Shown here piece after piece: positions 7,114 through 14,787 of a DNA stretch of 43,560 nt (positions are counted from its first letter, which is position 1; each line of letters opens with the position of its first letter). A program made the translations under genes and the position numbers. The notes under the pieces were generated by a model that searched no databases, was not told where the DNA came from, and saw only the letters and a program-made list of their open reading frames with translations. Source of the DNA: Propionibacteriaceae bacterium (GTDB taxonomy: Bacteria; Actinomycetota; Actinomycetes; Propionibacteriales; Propionibacteriaceae); assembly GCA_031265875.1 (NCBI GenBank), contig JAISCA010000065.1, positions 1 to 43,560 of the forward strand, read 5' to 3'.

Positions 7114-8679
7114 CTACTCGGCGTACTTCGACTGGAAAGCGGAGATCGACTTGTAAACCCCACCGGAGGCCAGCGACTTGTAGACCTGGCGGAAGATGCC
7201 GAAGATCTCGTCGTAGCGCTCCCCCACGGCCTCGTTCGGCTCGTAGGTGCTGGTGACCTGGACCATCGAGTCGACCGCCTCGCCCATGGAGGAGAAGACG
7301 CCGGCCCCGACCGCGCCCAGCATGGCGGCGCCCAGGACGGCGCACTCGCCCTCCTTCAGGGCCTGGGTCGGACGACGGTAGATGTCGGTTTGGATCTGGC
7401 ACCAGAGCGGAGACTTGGTGGCCCCGCCGGACAGCCGGATCTCGTCCACCTGGGTGCCCATGCCGGTGAAGGTGTCGAGGATGTCGCGCATCTCGAAGGC
7501 CACACCCTCCATGACCGCCCGGGCCATCGCGCCGGTGCCGTGGGTCAAGGTCAACCCGAGGAAGCCGCCCCGGGCCTCAGCGTCGAAGTTGGGCGTCTGC
7601 GAACCGGCCAGATAAGGCATGTAGAGCAGGCCCTGGGAGCCGGCCGGAACCTTGTCCGCCATCCGGTTGAGGATGTCGAAGTCGACGTCGCCGCCCAACA
7701 TCTGAACCATCCGGCCGATGTAACCGACCTTGTCCCTGAACCAGCGGTAGCTGGCGGCGGCGGCGTTGGTCAGGCCTTCGGCCACCCACTTGCGCTCGCC
7801 GGCGATGGCCGAGGCCTCACAGGCGATGGCGCAACCGGGGTCGAAACGGGGCTCGTCGTAGTGGGCGATGGCCACGCCGGAGGTGCCCAGGGTGACCTCG
7901 GCCACACCGGTGGCCACGACACCGGCCCCGACCGCGCCGCAAGCTTGGTCGCCGCCGCCGGTCACCAGCGGGGTGCCCTCGGCCAGACCGGTCCGGGCCG
8001 AAGCCTGGGCGTCGACCACGCCGACCTGGGTGCCGGAGGGCACCAGGGTGGACAACAGCGACAGATCGATGCCCATCTTGGCGCACAACTCAGCGTCCCA
8101 CTCGAAGGTGCGGGCGTTCATCAAGCCGAAGAGGGAACCGTTGGGATAGTCCTGATACCAACCATCCTTGGCCCCCATCTCGTGCAGGAACCACTCTTGG
8201 GTGTTGAGGACGCGGGCGGTGCGGGCGAAGACCTCGGGCTCGTGCTTCTGCATCCACATGATGTGCGGCGCCGACCACACCACCGAAGGTGGCATGCCGG
8301 TGGTCTGGTAGTAATACTCGGTGCCCAACTCGTTGCGGATCCAGTCGACTTCGGCCGCGCAACGGGCGTCCTGCCAGCTCAGGCCCATGCCGTCGCGCAG
8401 CAAGCGGCCCTGGGCGTCGATGTAAAGGTGGAGGGCGCGCTGGGTGGAGAAACCGATCGACTTGATGTCCTTGGGGTTGACCCCGGACTTCTCGATCGCC
8501 TCGCGCAAGACTTCCTCGTTGGAGCGGGACAGCATGTTGATGTCCTGCTCGACCCAGCCGGGCTGGGGGTAGACGCAACCGTACTCACGGTAGGCCTCCG
8601 CCATGATGGCGCCGGTCAGGTCGTAAACCTTGGCTTTGACGCCAGTGGTGCCAGTGTCTATACCGATGACATAGTTCAT
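7114..8679 (-). CDS. FGGY-family carbohydrate kinase (xylulokinase/ribulokinase-like)
   Basis: 521 residues, the normal FGGY length, from an ATG with AAAGGAG 8 nt upstream. The N-terminal ATPase-fold half opens with IGIDTGTTGVKA (phosphate 1), has SWQDARC near residue 100 and GGGDQACGAVGAG near 245. The C-terminal half contains TLGTSGVAIAHY and RLSGGATKSPLWCQ (adenosine loop). The family phosphorylates ketoses or polyols with ATP. Among named members it looks closest to the xylulose/ribulose group, but I cannot assign the sugar. Genes on both sides (AraM-like dehydrogenase, HAD phosphatases, RLP) make it the likely entry kinase of the pathway, producing a mono-phosphate. No sugar transporter is encoded nearby. 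Confidence 0.88.
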   Translation of the reverse strand: MNYVIGIDTGTTGVKAKVYDLTGAIMAEAYREYGCVYPQPGWVEQDINMLSRSNEEVLREAIEKSGVNPKDIKSIGFSTQRALHLYIDAQGRLLRDGMGLSWQDARCAAEVDWIRNELGTEYYYQTTGMPPSVVWSAPHIMWMQKHEPEVFARTARVLNTQEWFLHEMGAKDGWYQDYPNGSLFGLMNARTFEWDAELCAKMGIDLSLLSTLVPSGTQVGVVDAQASARTGLAEGTPLVTGGGDQACGAVGAGVVATGVAEVTLGTSGVAIAHYDEPRFDPGCAIACEASAIAGERKWVAEGLTNAAAASYRWFRDKVGYIGRMVQMLGGDVDFDILNRMADKVPAGSQGLLYMPYLAGSQTPNFDAEARGGFLGLTLTHGTGAMARAVMEGVAFEMRDILDTFTGMGTQVDEIRLSGGATKSPLWCQIQTDIYRRPTQALKEGECAVLGAAMLGAVGAGVFSSMGEAVDSMVQVTSTYEPNEAVGERYDEIFGIFRQVYKSLASGGVYKSISAFQSKYAE

Positions 8680-8768
8680 ATCGAAGCTCCTTTGCTCAGA
8701 TCAGGTTTTGTTCAGGTGGCCTGGCGGCCCGCCCTGGGTCCACGTCAGGCCTTATCTAGTCCTATTTG

Positions 8769-10196
8769 TTATTTGTCGTACGGAGCGATCAGACCGTAGT
8801 AGGTCTCGAAGACGCCGTCCAAGAACTCCTCCGTCCACAGTCCGGCGAAGCCCAGCACGTCGGCCACGGAGGTGCGCTTGCGCATCAGGCGAGCGTTGGT
8901 GAAGGCCCAGCGGGCCCGCTCCTCGGTGATCCCGGTCGGGATGGCGGTGAAGCGCAAGGGGTGGCCGGTGGCGGCCAGGGCGGCCACGTAGGCCTCCGGC
9001 TTGGGGGCCAACCGGCGCAACTCGGCCCGCAGGTCGTCCCACCGGCTCAGCGCCGCCTTGATCTGGTCGCGCCCGCGCCGCCAGGCTTCGATCTTGGCCG
9101 AGTAGTCATTCCAGCACTCGCCCCAGGTCTCGCCCGTAGCGTCCAAGAAGCCGAAGGCCCGTTCGACCTTGGCCTTCTCAGCCTGATCGTCGATGCCATC
9201 CGGGTCGAGACCGGACAGGTCGGCCTGGTCGATCAACTTGTCGAAGGCGATCAAGGACAAGATGGCGGCCAGACCGCACTGGGAGCCATGGTTGCCGACC
9301 GGGCGGTGGTCGTATTCGGCCGACATGTCCAGGGTGTGGCTGGTGACGTGCTCCAGCCCCGACAGCGGGGCCGACTCGCCGGCGAAGCCGATGGCCAGAC
9401 CGGTGGCGGCCAGATCCTGGGCGATGGCCCCCATCTTGGCTGGCGTGTGCGGGCCCAGCACCGGGTCGCGAACCAGCATCCGGTTCATCGAGAAGGTCAT
9501 CGTCTCCAAGCTGAGCGGCTCCCACTTGCCCAGGCCGAGCCGGTGGCCGAGCAGGTAGTCGGCGAAGGAGACGGCCGCCACGGCGGCGTCGCCGATGCCG
9601 CCGTCGGTGTAGGGCCCAGGCGCGTCGAAGAGCAACTGGGTGTCGATGACCAAGGCGTCGGGCAGACGCGATGGCAAGGTTCGCTTGACGCGACCGAAGG
9701 TGATGGGCGCTTGATCGGAGGTGTAGGCGCAGACCGAGTTGGCGGTCTGGACTGTGACCAGCCTCAGTTCAGGGTTGCCCTTGGCCTCGTACTCGAAGAC
9801 GCCGTGCTTGGCCAAATCGGTGATGGTGCCGGAGCCGAGCGACAGCACCGTCAAACCGGGCCTAAGCGCGGCTTCGACCTCGCCGATGTGGAGCGGCGTG
9901 GTGTGGAGTTCGTGGTCGTCGCTCAGCACCAGGATCTGGACCGCGCAGCCGGCTTGGCGCAGGGCCTCAGCCAACATCGGTTTGATCGACTGACCGGCCC
10001 GCTTGATGTCGGTGAGGTCCTGGACGATCAAGACGTCGGCCCGATCGCGCCCGTCCAGCACCACGCGCACGACCTCCTGCAAGGCCGTGTCCGACATCAC
10101 GATTTCTTTCATACGCTGGTCGCGGCGCCGCCCGGCCAACAGGCTCATGTGATCGTAGAACCCGTCCAGCGGGCCCGGGGTCAGTTCATAACTCAT
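8769..10196 (-). CDS. sn-glycerol-1-phosphate dehydrogenase-like (AraM/EgsA) metal-dependent oxidoreductase
   Basis: 475 residues from the ATG at 10194-10196 (AAGGAAG upstream). The fold is iron-containing alcohol dehydrogenase/dehydroquinate synthase type. The NAD(P) loop is LGSGTITDLAK (121-130), as in AraM. Candidate metal ligands are D203 (GGIGD), a His in LEHVTSH (H283/H287) and H303 (NHGSQCG), the Asp-His-His pattern of glycerol-1-phosphate dehydrogenases. It is longer than Bacillus AraM, with extra helical sequence after about residue 340. Family knowledge: interconverts DHAP and glycerol-1-phosphate. In this operon a different phosphorylated polyol or ketose is equally possible. It follows an AraL-like phosphatase, the same order as araL-araM in the Bacillus subtilis arabinose operon. 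Confidence 0.82.
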   Translation of the reverse strand: MSYELTPGPLDGFYDHMSLLAGRRRDQRMKEIVMSDTALQEVVRVVLDGRDRADVLIVQDLTDIKRAGQSIKPMLAEALRQAGCAVQILVLSDDHELHTTPLHIGEVEAALRPGLTVLSLGSGTITDLAKHGVFEYEAKGNPELRLVTVQTANSVCAYTSDQAPITFGRVKRTLPSRLPDALVIDTQLLFDAPGPYTDGGIGDAAVAAVSFADYLLGHRLGLGKWEPLSLETMTFSMNRMLVRDPVLGPHTPAKMGAIAQDLAATGLAIGFAGESAPLSGLEHVTSHTLDMSAEYDHRPVGNHGSQCGLAAILSLIAFDKLIDQADLSGLDPDGIDDQAEKAKVERAFGFLDATGETWGECWNDYSAKIEAWRRGRDQIKAALSRWDDLRAELRRLAPKPEAYVAALAATGHPLRFTAIPTGITEERARWAFTNARLMRKRTSVADVLGFAGLWTEEFLDGVFETYYGLIAPYDK

Positions 10197-10231
10197 GTCG
10201 GACTTCCTTGTCGAACTTGTCGAAACTTCAC

Positions 10232-11059
10232 TTATAGAAGCGGGGCGGCCAGCAGGTCGATGCGCTCTAGGACGTAGTCGGGCAGAGCGGCGACGGGGAA
10301 TTGGTCGAGCTCGTCCAGAGCGGTGTCCCCGGTCAGGACCAGGGCCGTCTTGGTGCCGGCGGCGATGCCCATGGCGATGTCGGTGCGGATGCGATCGCCC
10401 ACCATGACGGCGCGCTCGACCGGCACGCCGAGCAGGCTGAGGGCGGTCGTCATCATGGTCGGGCTGGGCTTGCCGATGACGAGCTCGCATTGGCGCGAGG
10501 TGCAAGCCTCGATGGCGGCCGTGATGGCGGCCGCGTCCGGTTCGCCCCGCCCGCCCGGGAAGGGGCAGTACATGTCGGGGTGGGTGGCGATGAAGCGGAC
10601 CTGGGGCCGGTTGCGCAAGGCGTCGAAAGCGGTCTGCAGCTTCCAGTATTCGAAGGTGCGGTCGTAACTCGACACCACCAGGGTGATCTCCCCCGGGTCC
10701 TTCGACAGCTTGACCCCCCGCATCCTCAGCTCCTCCAGCAGAGGCGGCTCACCGCAGACGAAGCAGACCGCGTCGGGCAGGTTCTGATTGATCCAGGCCG
10801 CCGTCAGGGTGCCCGAGGTGACGACGTCGTCCTCAGTGGCGGACAGACCCAACCGGTTCAGCTTCTCGGCGTACTCGCCTCTCGTCCTAGTCGGATTGTT
10901 GGTCACGAAAGCCCGCTTACGCCCGGCCTGGGCGATGGCGTCCATCAGCTCAGGCACGCCCGGCAACAAGCCGGAGCCGAGGTAGATGGTGCCATCCATG
11001 TCGAAGAGGTAGGCGTCATAGTCTTCCGTCACCTGGGCGGTGACTTCTTTCGTAGGCAT
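10232..11059 (-). CDS. HAD-IIA sugar-phosphate phosphatase (NagD/AraL-like)
   Basis: 275 residues from the ATG at 11059 with AAGGAG 8 nt upstream. Motif I LFDMDGTIYLG (D20, D22), then FVTNNPTRTR (motif II plus the typical NagD Asn-Asn-Pro), cap domain containing YDRTFEYWKL, motif III Lys in VIGKPSP, motif IV MVGDRIRTDIAMG and TALVLTG. These are diagnostic of HAD-IIA. AraL and NagD members dephosphorylate sugar phosphates, often broadly. Here it is the second gene of the RLP operon, separated from the RLP gene by 139 nt containing a long hairpin, and is followed 35 nt later by the AraM-like gene. The substrate is not predictable from sequence. Confidence 0.86.
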   Translation of the reverse strand: MPTKEVTAQVTEDYDAYLFDMDGTIYLGSGLLPGVPELMDAIAQAGRKRAFVTNNPTRTRGEYAEKLNRLGLSATEDDVVTSGTLTAAWINQNLPDAVCFVCGEPPLLEELRMRGVKLSKDPGEITLVVSSYDRTFEYWKLQTAFDALRNRPQVRFIATHPDMYCPFPGGRGEPDAAAITAAIEACTSRQCELVIGKPSPTMMTTALSLLGVPVERAVMVGDRIRTDIAMGIAAGTKTALVLTGDTALDELDQFPVAALPDYVLERIDLLAAPLL

Positions 11060-11130
11060 TGGGGTGCTCCTTGGCTGGGGTCGTCGGACTGGGGTCGAGC
11101 CGGGGATCGGCGGGCTGGCTATCTGGCTAT

Positions 11131-11191
11131 GGTCAAGCGACCAGCGGCGGCTCGACCGGATGGCTCGGTCGACCGCCCTGGTCGCTTGACC
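11131..11191 (-). other. long intercistronic stem-loop after the RLP gene
   Basis: GGTCAAGCGACCA (11131-11143) and TGGTCGCTTGACC (11179-11191) are perfect 13-nt inverted repeats. The inner sequence GGCGGCTCGACC/GGTCGACCGCC extends the pairing with a single bulge. It starts 7 bp after the RLP stop codon and lacks a T-run. I read it as an mRNA processing/stability element or attenuating terminator that would raise RLP relative to the downstream genes. Confidence 0.6.
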
Positions 11192-11198
11192 TGATGGC

Positions 11199-12515
11199 TC
11201 AGCCCTTGAGGTCGAAGATGCCGGTCGCGCCCTCTTGGTAATAACCCCAAGCTTCCAGAGCCGACGCCAACTCCGGGTGCTGGAGAGCGGCCTGGTCGGT
11301 CTTGACGCCGGCCAGAGTGGCGGCGATGGCTTGCCGGAAGGCCTTGGCGCCAGCCCGCGGGCCCATCGGGTGGGCGTGGATGCCAGCCCCGGAGGCGATG
11401 ATGACGTCATTGCCGAACTTGGTCATGACATCCTCGACGTGCCCCTGGGTGGTGCCGCCGCCCGGCATCGGCCAGACCGGCTTGATGTGGCCGAGCGGTT
11501 GCAGCATCTTGTAGCCGCCGTCGACGAAGGTGTCCATCATCATCGGGAACTTGCCGTAGGGGGTCAAGGCGATGATCATGTCGACACCGGCCAGCCGGGG
11601 CAGCTTGGCGCCGATCAGACCGGACGACATGCCCGACCAGGGCGACTCGGAGACCGCGCCGCAATAGTCGGAATGGCCCAGGATCGGCACGTTGATGTTC
11701 TCGTCCTCGGTGATCATGCGAGTGGAGTCCAAGCCAGCCGTGTTGTAGTTGATCAAGAGGCAATTGGCGCCGGCTTCCAAGGCCCGATAGGCGTTACGCC
11801 GCATTTGGTCGGGGCCGGAGGTGATATTGAAGGCGTAAAGGGTCTTCTCGCCCTTCTCCTCATCGGCCCGCTTGAGCGCCGCCATGACCGCTTTGACGCG
11901 GTCCTCCAGCGGGCAATAGACCGGGTCGGTGACCAATTCGTCGTCTTTCAGGATGTCGACCCCACCGACGGCGGACTCGAAGGCCAGCTTGGCGGTCTCC
12001 TCCGGCGACAGGCCGGTGCAGGGCTTGATCATGTTGTTGAGCAGCGGACGATCGTAGACGCCGAGCAGCTGACGCACGCCGGGGACGCCGAACTTGGGGC
12101 CCTTGAAATGCTCCAGGAAGGAGGCCGGCCACTCCAGATCGACCAGTTTGACCTTGCCAGACGAGGAGATGTTGCCGATCACGGTGGTGAACATCATGGC
12201 GAACTCGGGTCCGAAGTTGGCCCAGGGGTAGGCGATCCGGCAGATGAAGTGGCGCTCGGTGATGTCCGAGGGCAGACCGATCTGGTAGCTGGGCGTCTCA
12301 TACACCCCGACTAGACGTCCGACGCAGCGCTCCCGGACCTCTTCGGTCTCGCCCGGCACCTTGGTCCAAGTGCCGCAGGTCTGCTCGATTCCCAGCGCCG
12401 CCGCGAACCGGATGATGTTCGTCTGCGGCTTCACCGCACAGTAATAGGTCGCGATCACGAAACGATCGCGATCCAACGCCTCCGGATACTGCATAATGAT
12501 CGGATCGATGAACAT
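11199..12515 (-). CDS. RuBisCO-like protein (form IV-type RLP), first gene of a catabolic operon
   Basis: 438 residues, ATG at 12515 preceded by AGGAG. RuBisCO large-subunit fold. By motif alignment to spinach numbering it keeps E60 (E44), T65-W66 (GTWT, 49-50), N123 (N115), K175 (K164 in IKPC), the carbamate/Mg triad K201-D203-E204 (K190, D192, E193 in ILKDDEL), H294 (H281), K334 (K322 in YGKF), G380-G381 and G403. It has lost K177 (Cys), R295 (Ser282), H298 (Cys), H327 (Ile), S379 (Gly) and G404 (Ala). So the metal site and one phosphate site look intact while the residues of the second phosphate site are gone, as in known RLPs (MtnW enolase, Rhodospirillum RLP isomerase, the apionate-pathway enzymes). 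CO2 fixation is very unlikely; enolisation, isomerisation or decarboxylation of a mono-phosphorylated sugar is the reasonable inference. Confidence 0.9.
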   Translation of the reverse strand: MFIDPIIMQYPEALDRDRFVIATYYCAVKPQTNIIRFAAALGIEQTCGTWTKVPGETEEVRERCVGRLVGVYETPSYQIGLPSDITERHFICRIAYPWANFGPEFAMMFTTVIGNISSSGKVKLVDLEWPASFLEHFKGPKFGVPGVRQLLGVYDRPLLNNMIKPCTGLSPEETAKLAFESAVGGVDILKDDELVTDPVYCPLEDRVKAVMAALKRADEEKGEKTLYAFNITSGPDQMRRNAYRALEAGANCLLINYNTAGLDSTRMITEDENINVPILGHSDYCGAVSESPWSGMSSGLIGAKLPRLAGVDMIIALTPYGKFPMMMDTFVDGGYKMLQPLGHIKPVWPMPGGGTTQGHVEDVMTKFGNDVIIASGAGIHAHPMGPRAGAKAFRQAIAATLAGVKTDQAALQHPELASALEAWGYYQEGATGIFDLKG

Positions 12516-12620
12516 GGACTCTCCTATTTGTGACGCTCGCCTGAATGGCGCGATAACACGACTCCCCTGTCATCATCTGATCGAACCGCTCTGGTCGACT
12601 GTGACCCCACGGAGCCTTTC

Positions 12621-12632
12621 TGACGTTCGTCA
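12621..12632. promoter_or_regulatory. candidate SorC-type operator half-site 1 (TGACGTTCGTCA)
   Basis: Near-palindromic TGACGTTCGTCA contains ACGTTCGT, the reverse complement of the ACGAACGT found at 12681-12688 and in front of the SorC gene at 22781-22788. It lies about 110 bp upstream of the RLP start. Assignment to that regulator is a hypothesis. Confidence 0.35.
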
Positions 12633-12678
12633 AGTTAGTCAGGCCGCCTGCCCTCCGCAAGACCGCTTCGACCCCTCT

Positions 12679-12690
12679 GCACGAACGTCC
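12679..12690. promoter_or_regulatory. candidate SorC-type operator half-site 2 (GCACGAACGTCC)
   Basis: GCACGAACGTCC differs from the reverse complement of the site before the SorC gene (GGACGAACGTGC at 22779-22790) only in the central AA/TT. It lies about 165 bp upstream of the RLP start and 58 bp from the first site. Functional role inferred. Confidence 0.35.
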
Positions 12691-12899
12691 CCCGCCCATC
12701 GAAGGGATGGAATTCCGATCAGGGAGGGTATTTTCCAACCCCACTGGACCGGTCCGAGGCTCGTCGACCGGCCAACCCCGTGAACGGATGTGCAAAAATT
12801 AAGGATAGATGTGAACGCCCGCTCGGAGGCCGGGTGGGCCTTCCGCAGCCCTTCCCGGCCGAATTCAACGGCCCAGCGGTCAGATCACAGATCTAGAAG

Positions 12900-12950
12900 C
12901 CCCAAAAAGTGTCCTCCCTCCGCTACGCTCCGGTCCGGTACTTTTCGGGG
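12900..12950 (-). terminator. possible terminator of the YihX-like HAD gene
   Basis: CCCCAAAAAGT (12900-12910) and ACTTTTCGGGG (12940-12950) pair over 11 positions with one G-T type mismatch and a 29-nt loop. It lies 39 bp past the stop of the gene ending at 12989. No T-run follows on the minus strand, so it is a weak call. Confidence 0.4.
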
Positions 12951-12988
12951 ACCCCGAGAAATCGAAACTCGGCTCATTCGTCGAAGTT

Positions 12989-13561
12989 TCAGACTCCTAG
13001 TGAAGCTAGGGCCCGTCTGATGCTGTCGGCGTCGACGTAGTCGTAGGCCGCCATGCCCACGGCCCAGGCCGCCTCGACGTTCTCATGTTTGTCGTCGAAG
13101 AAGACGATCTGTTCCGCCGGTAACCCCAGCCGATCGACCAGGGCGAGGTAGGACTCCGGCGACGGCTTGCGCAGCTGGATGTCGCCCGACACCACCCAGA
13201 GCGGGATCAAGCGCTCCAGATCGAAGCGGCGGCGCAGGGCGACCGACCACTCGGAGACGTCGTTGGTCAAGGCGCAGAGCGGATAGCCGGCCTCGACCAG
13301 CTCGTCCAGCAACTCCATGATGCCGTCGTTGAGCTCGTACAAGGCCACGTAATCGTCGTCGTCGCCTTCGACCTGGCAGGTGGCCCAGAACTCGGCCGAG
13401 GTCATCTGCCCCAAGCTGGCTTTCTTGTACAGGGCCCAGGCCTCGGCCTCGGTCAGAGGACTGCCCAGAGAGGCCAGGTAGGGATGCAGAGCGGCTCGGA
13501 CTAGATTGCCATTGGCGTAGAGGACGCCGAAGGCGTCCAGAGCGACGGTCGGTTTGGACAC
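12989..13561 (-). CDS. HAD-IA phosphatase-like protein (YihX type) with an altered motif I
   Basis: 190 residues. Late motifs are clear: ALTNDVSEW (motif II), RKPSPESY (motif III Lys), FFDDKHENVEAAWAVGM (motif IV), closest in pattern to YihX, the E. coli alpha-glucose-1-phosphatase. Motif I reads ALDAFGVLYAN: the nucleophile D9 is present, but the acid/base Asp expected two residues on is Phe11. YihX-type proteins also lack the second Asp there, so reduced or different activity is possible but not proven. It is on the same strand as the RLP operon, 473 bp upstream, probably with its own terminator, so membership in that operon is doubtful. A phosphatase on a sugar phosphate is the family expectation. 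Confidence 0.75.
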   Translation of the reverse strand: MSKPTVALDAFGVLYANGNLVRAALHPYLASLGSPLTEAEAWALYKKASLGQMTSAEFWATCQVEGDDDDYVALYELNDGIMELLDELVEAGYPLCALTNDVSEWSVALRRRFDLERLIPLWVVSGDIQLRKPSPESYLALVDRLGLPAEQIVFFDDKHENVEAAWAVGMAAYDYVDADSIRRALASLGV

Positions 13562-13680
13562 GTCAACCTCCTCGGGCGGAAATGAGCCGGAGCGAGATGC
13601 GGCCCTCCGGCGACGGCGGCGTCAGCCTACCGACTTCAAGCTGCGCCGCCCGCGCCGACCCCTAGGCGGACGCCAGCCGC

Positions 13681-14787
13681 TCAGGCCCGGACCGCCACCT
13701 CGGCGTGCAAGTCGAGCAGACGGTCGACCGGCTCAGTCCAGGGGTACGACTCGGCCCGGCGGCGGGCGGCCTCAGCCAGGCCGGCCGGATCGGCCCGGCG
13801 CCGGGCCATCAAGCGTTCCACCGCGTCGGCCAGGAAGACTGGGTCGGGTGAGGCCCATTCGGCGCAAGAGCCGTCGACCAGCTCCCGGGCGCCGCCCCGG
13901 TCGGCCGTCACCACCGGCGTGCCACAGGCCAGGGCCTCCAGCACGGCCAGACCGAAGGTCTCGGCCGGGCAGACGCTGAGGGCCAGGTCGGCCCGGCGGT
14001 AGACCGCGCTGATTGCCTCCCGGCCGTCCGAATAGCCATGGAAGAAGACCGGGGAGCCCTCGGCGATCGACTTCAACTCGTCGATCTGGGGACCGACCCC
14101 ATGCACGTCGAGCCGGATCGGACAACCCCGGCGGTCCAACTCGACCGCCGTGGCGACAGCCAGATGGGGGCTCTTCTCGCGCGACAGCCGACCGACGTGG
14201 ACCATGTTCCAGGTCGTCCCCGGCGCCGCCACCGCAGCCGCCGGGTGGAAGCACTCCAGGTCGACCCCCAGGGCCACCTGGGCCAACCGGGCCTGGGAGC
14301 CGGACCATTCCTGGGCGCTGTAGCCAGTCGTCACCACCACGCGGTCGTACAACTTAGCCAGCCCGGCGTTGAGCCGGCGCACGGCCCAACTGACGTCATG
14401 GCGTAAGAAGAGGGAGGCTTGGTCGTCCAAACGCTCATGGCTGAACAGGATCGAACCGACGCCCCGGCGCCGGGCCCACCAAGCCGCCGCCGTCAAGGTC
14501 CATTTGTCCGAGACCTCGACGCTGGTGGGCCGGAAGCGCTCCAGAGCTTGGATCACCTTGGGCAAGGCGGTCACGATCCGGTAGCCGCCGCTGACGGCCG
14601 GGGAGGCCACGGTCAAGGTGACGCCGTCCTCCCCTTGGCTGATGCCGTCGCGCGGCCCGGGCACGATCAGCAGGCGTTCGCAACCGGCCGCCACATAGCC
14701 TCGGCCGAGTTGGTCGACCGCCCGGCGCAGACCGCCCGAGGTCGGGCCGATGAAGTTGGCCAGTTGGGCGATCCGCAGTCGGCTCAT
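13681..14787 (-). CDS. GT4-family glycosyltransferase
   Basis: 368 residues from an ATG at 14787 that overlaps the rplQ stop by 4 nt (ATGA). GT-B fold: the N-terminal domain begins with [20 protein letters not shown], including the Gly-rich acceptor-side loop. The C-terminal nucleotide-sugar domain has [18 protein letters not shown], then [20 protein letters not shown] (the E-x7-E motif of GT4), then [12 protein letters not shown]. The overall pattern resembles actinobacterial alpha-mannosyltransferases acting on lipid or cell-wall acceptors (PimB/MgtA group), but the acceptor cannot be read from sequence. No transmembrane segment is visible; it is likely peripheral at the inner membrane. The coupling to rplQ is unusual: the gene here is commonly truA. 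Confidence 0.85.
   Translation of the reverse strand: MSRLRIAQLANFIGPTSGGLRRAVDQLGRGYVAAGCERLLIVPGPRDGISQGEDGVTLTVASPAVSGGYRIVTALPKVIQALERFRPTSVEVSDKWTLTAAAWWARRRGVGSILFSHERLDDQASLFLRHDVSWAVRRLNAGLAKLYDRVVVTTGYSAQEWSGSQARLAQVALGVDLECFHPAAAVAAPGTTWNMVHVGRLSREKSPHLAVATAVELDRRGCPIRLDVHGVGPQIDELKSIAEGSPVFFHGYSDGREAISAVYRRADLALSVCPAETFGLAVLEALACGTPVVTADRGGARELVDGSCAEWASPDPVFLADAVERLMARRRADPAGLAEAARRRAESYPWTEPVDRLLDLHAEVAVRA

Larger units (their letters stand above)
12516..12988. promoter_or_regulatory. promoter region of the RLP operon
   Basis: 473 bp without a gene. The AGGAG ribosome site of the RLP gene is at its left end. I found no confident -10/-35 pair; TTGACG at 12628-12633 (minus) lacks a good -10 partner. 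It holds the ACGAACGT-type motifs at 12621-12632 and 12679-12690 and a hairpin at 12900-12950, annotated separately. A frame on the minus strand running through most of it has no domain signal and no ribosome site. Confidence 0.5.

Noticed and set aside
7390-8799. Long plus-strand open frame (about 469 codons) across the FGGY kinase gene
   Set aside because: It is the antisense shadow of a well-supported kinase gene in GC-rich sequence, rich in Gly/His/Asp/Val, with no start signal or family motif.
11199-12515. Bona fide RuBisCO (carbon fixation) interpretation
   Set aside because: Equivalents of K177, R295, H327 and S379 are replaced and no phosphoribulokinase or other Calvin-cycle or AMP-pathway gene is nearby.
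12545-12795. Minus-strand frame upstream of the RLP gene as an extra small gene
   Set aside because: It overlaps the RLP start region in another frame, has no ribosome site, no domain and an Arg/Gly-biased composition.
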